Position numbers and translations under genes: made by a program. Shown piece after piece: positions 15,031-20,298 of a stretch of 20,600 bases of DNA (positions are counted from its first letter, which is position 1; each line of letters begins with the position of its first letter). The stretch covers positions 1-20,600 of IMG/VR virus record IMGVR_UViG_3300025127_000366; one strand, 5' to 3'. Under the pieces are notes generated by a model, which searched no databases, was not told the origin of the DNA, and was given only the letters and a program-made list of their open reading frames with translations. Source of the stretch: a virus.

Positions 15031-15371
15031 TATAAAATATCCTTGTAGTAATCAACTAAACCACCAGTTTTTTTTCCTGGTTTACTTTTTTCAAAACTTG
15101 GAACAGGTCTACCTTTACCAGCATCTCCATAAGCACTTGTAGTGGTATCTATTTTCATAGATCTTGGTAAATCAGCTTCTGATTGAAATTTAGGTTTTTT
15201 TGGTGGTACTATTATTTTTTTACCTTTTTTAAATCCCATATGCTTTTGGCCTGTCTTTCTTTGTTCAACTCTTTTTTTATTTGTAAATTTTCTTTTAGTT
15301 AAAGCTCTTACAATTCTTGGTCTTCCAAACCTTTCAATAAGATCTACAATTTTAATATCTTTTTTAGTCAT
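15030..15371 (-). CDS. Small basic protein of unknown function
   Basis: The likely protein has 113 residues from ATG at 15371. That start has an AAAGGA Shine-Dalgarno and overlaps the upstream stop by only 8 bases; a start nine codons earlier (15398) is in frame but lies further inside the neighbour. The N-terminus (MTKKDIKIVDLIERFGRPRI) is helical, then a long Lys/Arg-rich stretch (KRKFTNKKRVEQRKTGQKHM) is followed by KKGKKIIVPPKKPKFQSE. The C-terminus ends KTGGLVDYYKDIL. It is highly basic and probably disordered in part. Such proteins in phage head regions may bind packaged DNA; function unknown. Confidence 0.72.
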   Translation of the reverse strand: MTKKDIKIVDLIERFGRPRIVRALTKRKFTNKKRVEQRKTGQKHMGFKKGKKIIVPPKKPKFQSEADLPRSMKIDTTTSAYGDAGKGRPVPSFEKSKPGKKTGGLVDYYKDIL

Positions 15372-15648
15372 TTTTAAATCCTTTAAGCAATGGTCCATAA
15401 TATTTTGCTAGACTTGGATTGTTAACTTTCTTACCTGCTAGCTCTGAATGCATGTAGGAACCAATGTAAGGTTCTTCTTTCATCCTTGTTCCAGGAGCTT
15501 TTGATGTTGTTTCAGAGAATGCAGCTCTACCCATGGCAGCCTTCATTACTTTCTTACCAGCAGGCACACAGTTAGGCACCATCTTACTACCTTTTTTCTT
15601 CATACCTTTTTGAACGTATCCGTCCCAACAGGGTCCTTGTTTTGCCAT
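15364..15648 (-). CDS. Small conserved phage protein with PCWDGY...PNCVP motif
   Basis: A 94-residue protein beginning MAKQGPCWDGYVQKGMKKKG, then SKMVPNCVP, a CWxGYxxxGMKxKxGKxVPNCVP pattern I recall from many marine phage proteins. The two cysteines could form a disulfide or bind metal. The rest is basic and Ala-rich (AGKKVMKAAMGRAAF), ending LAKYYGPLLKGFKND. A perfect AAAGGAGGA Shine-Dalgarno is formed by the end of the upstream gene, and the ATG overlaps that gene's stop (TGATG). Possible virion internal protein; the basis is composition and place. Confidence 0.75.
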   Translation of the reverse strand: MAKQGPCWDGYVQKGMKKKGSKMVPNCVPAGKKVMKAAMGRAAFSETTSKAPGTRMKEEPYIGSYMHSELAGKKVNNPSLAKYYGPLLKGFKND

Positions 15649-15824
15649 CAGTCCTCCTTTTTAGCGGCCGCTTTGAGAATGGTTTGTTTCTCCTTTTTGC
15701 GGTTGTACAACTTCTTTGATTGTACCACTTTATGTTTAAATGATCTAGACCTTAGATTTTTGGCTATTGGATTAAACGATATCCTTAGCTTTTCCAAGAA
15801 TAGGTTTGTATTGCGTTTTGCCAT
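15648..15824 (-). CDS. Small very basic protein, start uncertain
   Basis: From ATG at 15824 the protein is 58 residues: MAKRNTNLFLEKLRISFNPI, then AKNLRSRSFKHKVVQSKKLY and a Lys-rich tail. The NPxAKNLRxxxxKxKVVxxKKxYNRK pattern is one I recall from short marine-phage proteins, supporting a real gene. The frame extends upstream to 15893, but that lies within the M15 peptidase gene. Even the 15824 start overlaps that gene by 53 bases and has no clear Shine-Dalgarno, so the true start may be a nearer non-ATG codon. Probably a DNA- or RNA-binding virion protein; function unknown. Confidence 0.6.
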   Translation of the reverse strand: MAKRNTNLFLEKLRISFNPIAKNLRSRSFKHKVVQSKKLYNRKKEKQTILKAAAKKED

Positions 15825-16248
15825 CTTGTTTAAATGCATGTAAAAAACTAGCTCTTGGCGTGTCAGGCACCCAACTAGCGTGAATCCACCCACTATTAGG
15901 TTCGCCAGGAGTGTAGAACTCGAGGATCAGCTGATCTGGCTGCAGGTTTGATTTTATCCAATCAAAAAGTTCAGCGTTGTCTACACCAACACATTCAAAG
16001 TCTGCGGCTTCAGCTTTTGCATGTTGGCTATTTGCTGAACTATTTATTGCAACACATAATTCTACGCTACGAAATCCGCTGGTGATTTTTACTCTACCAA
16101 AATGGTCTCGTACTGGCTGTAAAATATTTTCACATAGTGCTTTCAATTTTTCTATTTGTTCTGCGTTTGGATTATTGTTGATTCCCTTACGTATAGCAGT
16201 ATCACTTTTAGTAAGCTCTGAAAGAGTAAAGTTACGAGATAAATTCAT
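15772..16248 (-). CDS. M15-family peptidase, probable endolysin
   Basis: A 158-residue zinc peptidase of the M15A/VanY-like group (Peptidase_M15_3 type), which cleaves peptidoglycan cross-links. Visible motifs in order: FTLSELTKSD at 7-16, VKITSGFRS at 53-61 and SQHAKAEAADF at 74-84, with the zinc ligands H76 and D83. GEPNSGWIHASW at 116-127 gives the third ligand, H123. The Gly often seen in SQHxxGxAADF is Ala here (A79), probably harmless. There is no signal peptide, so export would need a holin or pinholin, and several small membrane proteins lie upstream. The ATG follows directly after the upstream stop. Confidence 0.85.
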   Translation of the reverse strand: MNLSRNFTLSELTKSDTAIRKGINNNPNAEQIEKLKALCENILQPVRDHFGRVKITSGFRSVELCVAINSSANSQHAKAEAADFECVGVDNAELFDWIKSNLQPDQLILEFYTPGEPNSGWIHASWVPDTPRASFLHAFKQDGKTQYKPILGKAKDIV

Positions 16249-16773
16249 TTAAAATCCTTTTATTATTTTTGAATTAAATACAATAGCATATTTTTTAGTG
16301 TGTGTTAAATTCCTATGTGTATAATGATCTAAATCTCCACTAAATATAACAAATTTACCTCTTGTTGTTTTTACTTCTTTTTTAATTTGAGGAAAATATA
16401 GTATTTGTTCTACATCGTTTAAATAAATTATAGCTGAAAATACACAAGGAGAATGATTATGTTGTTTTGTACTGCCTGCAAATCCTATTTCTATTCCCCA
16501 TACTTCATGTATTTTATATTTTGGTAATGCTACTTGTTGTTCAATTTCATTAAGAATATTTACTATGATTTCACCAATCTCTGGGTCATTCATAAAATAT
16601 TGCCAGTCTGTCATTCCACCATTTACATTTGTTATATCGTTTTTATTAGATGGATCTTTAATACCAGTTTGAATTTTTTCTATAAGAGATTTAGAATCTA
16701 AATCTATTTCGCCTTCCATGAAAAAATATTCTTTTTTAAATGTACCTTCAAAAAATCTATTTATTTTTTTCAT
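16249..16773 (-). CDS. 2OG-Fe(II) oxygenase-like protein with HxH motif
   Basis: A 174-residue protein with the double-stranded beta-helix pattern of 2-oxoglutarate/Fe(II) oxygenases, close to a phage group often annotated as putative 2OG-Fe(II) oxygenase. GFAGSTKQHNHSPCVFSAII (97-116) gives H105 and H107, where many relatives have HxD; LYFPQIKKEV is the middle strand. GKFVIFSGDLDHYTHRNLTH gives H150 and R154. The HxH could still bind iron. Substrate unknown. Position 16773 overlaps the upstream gene by 17 bases and has no clear Shine-Dalgarno; an ATG 18 codons later (16719) is a possible alternative. It sits directly before the endolysin, apart from the other two oxygenases. Confidence 0.72.
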   Translation of the reverse strand: MKKINRFFEGTFKKEYFFMEGEIDLDSKSLIEKIQTGIKDPSNKNDITNVNGGMTDWQYFMNDPEIGEIIVNILNEIEQQVALPKYKIHEVWGIEIGFAGSTKQHNHSPCVFSAIIYLNDVEQILYFPQIKKEVKTTRGKFVIFSGDLDHYTHRNLTHTKKYAIVFNSKIIKGF

Positions 16774-17404
16774 GCATTTCGTAAAACATTCTGTCTGAGT
16801 CCTCAGTTACCATTTCATTATCTTCTGCATCCCAATAAGTAGTTTGGACTTTATAGTCAGGCCAGCTGCTATCAGTAGTATAACTGTTAACGTGCCAAAG
16901 GCAACGATTATTAGGCTGAGCTGCATAATTACCGTTATTAAGAGCCAAAATGTGTGCACACTTATGTTCTTGAGGTATTTCAGAATGTTCGGTATCCAAG
17001 ATGTTAGTATCAGGGTGAGCCCAATCAATAGTGAATAAATACTTTCCATGATAAAATTTTTTATCAAGGCCCAAGTATTTGCCATTTAGACCATCCAACC
17101 AATCAAAGCAATGAACACTAGGCCAATAACTAAAACAATTCCACAATTCCAACTCGTGTGGCTGCATATCCGGCACTTCGGATCTAGAAAGATGTTTTTG
17201 GAAAAACGCTGAGATAGGCAACCTCCAATAACACGCACCGTTGGGTAACATGATATTAAATAAGATAGCACGACCTGAAATGGAAGTAATACCAAAGATA
17301 ACACAATCACCAGACTGTCCTTTATATTCTTCATCCATGTCATACAAATATTCCTTTCTTATCTTACAATAAATTGGTGGTATATTCGCATTTAAATATG
17401 CCAT
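16757..17404 (-). CDS. Conserved marine-phage hypothetical protein
   Basis: A 215-residue protein I recognise by layout from cyanophages and pelagiphages: MAYLNANIPPIYCKIRKEYL at the start, CVIFGITSISGRAILFNIML near 34, GACYWRLPISAF near 57 and LELWNCFSYWPSVHCFDWLD near 85. LFTIDWAHPD, HKCAHILALNNGNYAAQPNN and VTEDSDRMFYEM follow. It is rich in Trp, Cys and His. No function is established to my knowledge, and I see no catalytic motif I can name. Its start overlaps the upstream stop (TAATG). It stands between the membrane-protein cluster and the oxygenase/endolysin pair. Confidence 0.8.
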   Translation of the reverse strand: MAYLNANIPPIYCKIRKEYLYDMDEEYKGQSGDCVIFGITSISGRAILFNIMLPNGACYWRLPISAFFQKHLSRSEVPDMQPHELELWNCFSYWPSVHCFDWLDGLNGKYLGLDKKFYHGKYLFTIDWAHPDTNILDTEHSEIPQEHKCAHILALNNGNYAAQPNNRCLWHVNSYTTDSSWPDYKVQTTYWDAEDNEMVTEDSDRMFYEMHEKNK

Positions 17405-17622
17405 TACTTAAGAATTAATTTTTTTATACTTTTACTTCCGTCAATATTTGATTCAAGCTCTGCCATAGATTTTATGCATTGATATTTTACGTTACCACCA
17501 ATTGCTAGCCCACGCTTTGCCACACGTGCCCCCTTAAGACACTCAGACATGGAAGTTTGAATACGAGCTTCCTTAATCTCTCCTCCTATAATCATAAGCA
17601 AAGCAATCACCATCTCTGTCAT
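17404..17622 (-). CDS. Small protein with N-terminal membrane segment
   Basis: A 72-residue protein. The first 13 residues (MTEMVIALLMIIG) form a short hydrophobic segment, then EIKEARIQTSMSECLKGARV and ending NIDGSKSIKKLILK. I recall the KExRIQTSxxECLKGxRxAKR pattern from marine-phage proteins of unknown function. It overlaps the upstream gene by four bases (ATGA) and the downstream gene by one (TAATG). In the cluster upstream of the endolysin it may be part of the lysis machinery (membrane anchor or spanin-like partner). That role is inferred. Confidence 0.75.
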   Translation of the reverse strand: MTEMVIALLMIIGGEIKEARIQTSMSECLKGARVAKRGLAIGGNVKYQCIKSMAELESNIDGSKSIKKLILK

Positions 17623-17981
17623 TGATGACCTCCATTTGCTCTTACCTTATCTTTTAATATTTCTATATCTTTTAAAGCTTTTTCTAATTGTTTTGTTACA
17701 AATTCTATATTAACTTTATTGTGCATCATATCTTCAATTCTTATTTCAATTTTTTCTACAGACGAATAAAGATCTTCTAGTAAAAATAGTTGTTCCTGAT
17801 CTACGGGGACTTGCTCAGATTTTTTAAGTAAATCATTTTCAAACAACTCACGTGATGTCTCTAACGAAGTCAGTCTCCCAGTCAGTTCGGTATAGGCGAT
17901 TACGCCAGCCACGACACCTGCGATTATCATGAGCATGTTCCTAATAGGCATACTCACCGAAGTGTTCTCAGATATTTTCAT
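17619..17981 (-). CDS. Small membrane-anchored coiled-coil protein
   Basis: A 120-residue protein: SMPIRNMLMIIAGVVAGVIA at 10-29 is one membrane segment near the N-terminus, followed by a long charged helix (LTSLETSRELFENDLLKKSE, DQEQLFLLEDLYSSVEKIEI, then VTKQLEKALKDIEILKDKV) typical of a coiled coil. Very similar proteins (MKISExTxVSMPxRN at the start) occur in marine phages. The topology, an N-terminal anchor with a periplasmic coiled coil, resembles inner-membrane spanins such as Rz, but no sequence motif settles it. The start overlaps the preceding stop as ATGA. It is co-translated with the next small membrane protein. Confidence 0.75.
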   Translation of the reverse strand: MKISENTSVSMPIRNMLMIIAGVVAGVIAYTELTGRLTSLETSRELFENDLLKKSEQVPVDQEQLFLLEDLYSSVEKIEIRIEDMMHNKVNIEFVTKQLEKALKDIEILKDKVRANGGHQ

Positions 17982-18505
17982 TGTATAATTTTATCTCCCA
18001 TCAGTTTTACATCAGGATTTTCTTTTTTGTAATCATCTTTAAGATCATCCCAATGGCTTCCTTCAGGTTTCTTGTTCTCAGGTATAATTATACCAGAACA
18101 TTTTTCTACTAGCAATGCGAAGTTTGGATTACGTTTAATAGTGGGATTATTGTTAACTTTTCCACACATTTTCATCAGCTCCAATTGTTGTTTCAATTGT
18201 GCATTTTCTGTTTGTACTTTTCTAAACTCTTTTGTGCAGGCAGAACCTAAATACTTTCTCCAAGTAAATCTAATCGATTGATCATCAGAAGGGCTATTAT
18301 AATTATTATCAGGATTATTGTGTCTATACCTATTTTCCGAATCCCTTTGTTCAACCGATATGTCAAAAGAGCCAGTACTACAAGTATTAGTACCGTCATT
18401 GAGATACTCATTTCTAGGATACGCAGGCTCCACGAAGATTGCTAGCATGCAAATTAAAGCTATCAATAGTGCTGTAAAAAAATAATTCATCCTGGCGTTC
18501 TCCAT
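17978..18505 (-). CDS. Exported or membrane-anchored phage protein
   Basis: A 175-residue protein with a hydrophobic N-terminus (FFTALLIALICMLAIFVEPA, residues 9-28). This could be a signal peptide or an anchor; the Cys at 19 does not form a good lipobox because Ile precedes it. Residues 79-92 contain RFTWRKYLGSACTK, then a coiled-coil helix (FRKVQTENAQLKQQLELMKM) and NPNFALLVEKCSGI. I recall FRxxYRKYLGxxC and NPNFALLVxKCSG from uncultured marine phages. Two ATGs five codons apart (18505, 18490) both have purine-rich upstream sequence, so the start is not certain. A spanin-type partner role is possible. Confidence 0.72.
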   Translation of the reverse strand: MENARMNYFFTALLIALICMLAIFVEPAYPRNEYLNDGTNTCSTGSFDISVEQRDSENRYRHNNPDNNYNSPSDDQSIRFTWRKYLGSACTKEFRKVQTENAQLKQQLELMKMCGKVNNNPTIKRNPNFALLVEKCSGIIIPENKKPEGSHWDDLKDDYKKENPDVKLMGDKIIQ

Positions 18506-18517
18506 GATTCATAAATC

Positions 18518-18817
18518 CTATCTGCTTAAATCCTTAATATCATAAGCATGCTCTCTAACTTCATCGGCTAATTGTCTGTATAAATTTTCTGCCATCTGCC
18601 ATGTTGCTTCAGCAGAGGACAATCTTGTATTAATTTCTGCTACATTTTTTTGGGCTTGTTTGAGATCTCTTTGTAAATTTATTATTTCTTGCTCTGATCC
18701 GTTGATACTATCTGTAAGGTTAACGACATAACGAACCCCTGTAAAAGTTCCGACTAAGACCGAAGCCACAACCGGAACCATAACAATATTCTTTTTTAAT
18801 AAATCTACTAAATTCAT
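18518..18817 (-). CDS. Small membrane-anchored coiled-coil protein
   Basis: A 99-residue protein. Residues 11-33 (IVMVPVVASVLVGTFTGVRY) form one membrane segment, then a long heptad-like helix (SEQEIINLQRDLKQAQKNVA, then EINTRLSSAEATWQMAENLY) to the C-terminus, DIKDLSR. The design (short N-terminal cytosolic end, anchor, coiled coil) resembles inner-membrane spanin-like proteins, and a second protein of the same design lies two genes downstream (17619-17981). It starts on the stop codon of the upstream gene (TAATG). No sequence signature identifies its function. Confidence 0.73.
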   Translation of the reverse strand: MNLVDLLKKNIVMVPVVASVLVGTFTGVRYVVNLTDSINGSEQEIINLQRDLKQAQKNVAEINTRLSSAEATWQMAENLYRQLADEVREHAYDIKDLSR

Positions 18818-19059
18818 TACTTCACTATTAAAGCAACGACTAAAACTACAAACACAATAGATTCAATCTTATGGTTTGCCCAATAATGAATAGCTTTGTC
18901 TTTTATTTTTTTTATCATGTTTCTCTCCTTTATTATTTCATGTATACAATTTAAACATCCGCAGTCTACCACTGTCAAGCACTGGTTAGTATTAAAATAA
19001 GGACCTACACCTTTACAATGACAAGGGTGTCCACAAGAAGAACATATTAACATTTCCAT
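18817..19059 (-). CDS. Cys-cluster protein fused to a C-terminal membrane segment
   Basis: An 80-residue protein with two parts. Residues 5-40 hold eight Cys and three His (ICSSCGHPCHCKG, QCLTVVDCGCLNCIH), a pattern that should bind one or two zinc ions. Residues 48-80 are a basic stretch (MIKKIKDKAIHYWANHK) and one membrane segment (IESIVFVVLVVALIVK). The in-frame Met48 (18918) has an AAAGGAG Shine-Dalgarno at ideal spacing, so a 33-residue membrane peptide may also be made from it. The start at 19059 overlaps the upstream gene by 13 bases. Function unknown; the membrane part in this cluster could be holin-like. Confidence 0.75.
   Translation of the reverse strand: MEMLICSSCGHPCHCKGVGPYFNTNQCLTVVDCGCLNCIHEIIKERNMIKKIKDKAIHYWANHKIESIVFVVLVVALIVK
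18925..18931 (-). promoter_or_regulatory. Internal Shine-Dalgarno before in-frame ATG at 18918
   Basis: AAAGGAG lies 6 bases ahead of an ATG that is in frame inside the Cys-cluster/membrane gene (codon 48). The sequence and spacing are close to ideal and better than the site of the full-length start (AGAAG). It would give a 33-residue protein with one membrane segment. Confidence 0.55.
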
Positions 19060-19604
19060 CTTCTTCTAGCTTGTCTTAATCTTGAGTTAGGATCTTTTGC
19101 AGCTTTAGGAAACTTTTTCATTTGTCCTGCTGATCTTGCACAATATGATTTTCTTCTTGCAGCAGCTTTAGATCCTGGTTTAACTTTACCAGTAACTGCT
19201 GTTCTTAATTTTGATCCAGGATTATCACGTCTGTATCTTGCAACTCCTGCTGCAGTCATACCTGCTCCAGATTTAGTTGATCTAAAATTCTTTTTGTTTC
19301 TTGGTGGCATTGTATCTCCACCTCTTTTAAATTTTTTTGAAATTTTAATACCTAGAAATTTTTTTGGATCACTCTCTCCTTCAAAAACAAATTCGCCACC
19401 AGGTGTTTTAAATTTATCTTTGCCAGATGATTTTCCATAAGAGCCTGTAAGTGTTATCTTTGTATCATTTTTATCATACACATCATAAGAGCCAGAAATT
19501 TCATAATTTCTACTCTCTTTCTTATGTGTTACTGGACCATATTTATTGGTGCCTCCTGTAATCTGCACTTTTGGTAAAAGTTTTAATTTACTAAAGTTTG
19601 ACAT
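19047..19604 (-). CDS. DUF6321-type protein with extra N-terminal beta domain
   Basis: A 185-residue protein of two parts. Residues 99-185 match DUF6321, a widespread marine-phage family: GAGMTAAGVARYRRDNPGSK, then LRTAVTGKVKPGSKAAARRK, SYCARSAGQMKKFPKA, and DPNSRLRQARRRWKC at the C-terminus. The function of DUF6321 is unknown; it is very basic. Residues 1-95 are an unrelated beta-rich domain (KVQITGGTNKYGPVTHKK, then NDTKITLTGSYGKSSGKDKF, then KFLGIKISKKFKRGG). The in-frame Met99 (19310) has its own Shine-Dalgarno, so the DUF6321 part may also be made alone. Possibly a DNA-binding virion protein. Confidence 0.8.
   Translation of the reverse strand: MSNFSKLKLLPKVQITGGTNKYGPVTHKKESRNYEISGSYDVYDKNDTKITLTGSYGKSSGKDKFKTPGGEFVFEGESDPKKFLGIKISKKFKRGGDTMPPRNKKNFRSTKSGAGMTAAGVARYRRDNPGSKLRTAVTGKVKPGSKAAARRKSYCARSAGQMKKFPKAAKDPNSRLRQARRRWKC
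19316..19322 (-). promoter_or_regulatory. Internal Shine-Dalgarno before in-frame ATG at 19310
   Basis: GGTGGAG ends 5 bases ahead of an in-frame ATG at codon 99, exactly at the boundary between the beta domain and the DUF6321 domain. It could drive separate translation of the DUF6321 part. The site also encodes GlyGlyAsp, so chance cannot be excluded. Confidence 0.45.
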
Positions 19605-19611
19605 AAATATC

Positions 19612-19917
19612 CTACGTGAAAGTTATTGTAACACCACCTGTATTCGCCACTGTTGCATGTATACCATCTTTAAATAATATACCTGATCCAGGCACGAATA
19701 AATCTAAGCCCTCTGTATCAAATAAAAATGTTGCAACAACATCTCCTGAGCTCCCACCAGATCTAAATATAATAGATCCGTTTGTAGCTCCTTTTGCTTG
19801 GACGGAAGTTAACCTTGTTCGATTTGTTTTGCCCGTGCCACCTACAGGAACCATTTGATCCGTTGAGGTAACATGGGCAACCGACTGGTCGCTTGTAAAA
19901 CTTCCGCCACCACTCAT
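19612..19917 (-). CDS. Small beta-rich virion-like protein (paralogue of next gene upstream)
   Basis: A 101-residue protein. Residues 28-101 are beta-rich: TNRTRLTSVQAKGATNGSII, then GDVVATFLFDTEGLDLFVPG, SGILFKDGIHATVANTGGVT and ITFT. The core resembles the neighbouring gene 19920-20249: a receiving strand after R-x-R/L, a D-x-x-x-G-D segment, then a GILFKDGIxA strand, so the two are probable duplicates. This compact pattern (GILFxDGI before a Val-Thr-rich end) is common in short marine-phage virion proteins of unknown role, perhaps head decoration or fibre-tip proteins. It starts 2 bases after its neighbour. Confidence 0.75.
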   Translation of the reverse strand: MSGGGSFTSDQSVAHVTSTDQMVPVGGTGKTNRTRLTSVQAKGATNGSIIFRSGGSSGDVVATFLFDTEGLDLFVPGSGILFKDGIHATVANTGGVTITFT

Positions 19918-19919
19918 AA

Positions 19920-20249
19920 TTATTTGTTAGTTGTTGTTAAGTTAGGCCCTGAAAATTTATCAGTTAATAAAGTATAAGCTGTAACTTTAGTCTTTGTTTT
20001 ACAAAAAATACCTTTTGGAAACAGAATACCATCTTCAGGAAAATTAAAATTAATTACATCACCTGATGGTACATCAGCTTGAAACATAGTAGTTCCAGTA
20101 TTTGAAGTAGTTGTTAGTTCTAGAGTTCCAGCACCAGTGCCATCAGAGGCAATAATTATACCTCTTAACCTTACAGGAGCAGCGATTATAGCCGAAGCTC
20201 CAGCTGCTGCATCTGATCTTGTGGCTTGTATGTCAGTTTTTGCTGCCAT
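19920..20249 (-). CDS. Small beta-rich virion-like protein
   Basis: A 109-residue protein starting MAAKTDIQATRSDAAAGASA. Residues 26-105 have strands with the pattern VRLRGIIIASDGTGAGTLEL, then FQADVPSGDVINFNFPEDGI, then LFPKGIFCKTKTKVTAYTLL. The D-x-x-x-G-D-V and DGILFPKGI parts line up with the next gene (19612-19917), indicating a tandem duplication with divergence. A GAGGAG Shine-Dalgarno precedes the ATG. It follows the UUCG hairpin, so it may be the first gene of a separately controlled late unit. Function unknown; structural by pattern. Confidence 0.77.
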   Translation of the reverse strand: MAAKTDIQATRSDAAAGASAIIAAPVRLRGIIIASDGTGAGTLELTTTSNTGTTMFQADVPSGDVINFNFPEDGILFPKGIFCKTKTKVTAYTLLTDKFSGPNLTTTNK

Positions 20250-20266
20250 TTAATCTCCTCTTGTTT

Positions 20267-20286
20267 GTGGCTCCCGAAGGAGCCAC
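20267..20286 (-). terminator. Strong hairpin with UUCG loop between virion genes
   Basis: The minus strand reads GTGGCTCC-TTCG-GGAGCCAC, a perfect 8-base-pair GC-rich stem closed by a C(UUCG)G tetraloop, in the 49-base gap between the partial upstream gene and the next start. In minus-strand transcripts there is no U-tract after it (AAACAAG follows), so it may be a partial terminator, an mRNA-end stabiliser or a processing site rather than a classical terminator. On the plus strand it is followed by a T-rich stretch, TAATTTTATTTATT, so termination of opposite-strand transcription is also possible. Confidence 0.65.
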
Positions 20287-20298
20287 TAATTTTATTTA

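Noticed and set aside
16807-17343. Two minus-strand frames of 92 and 85 codons within the 215-residue conserved protein
   Set aside because: They are out-of-frame shadows of a gene with well-recognised conserved segments, and show no motif of their own.
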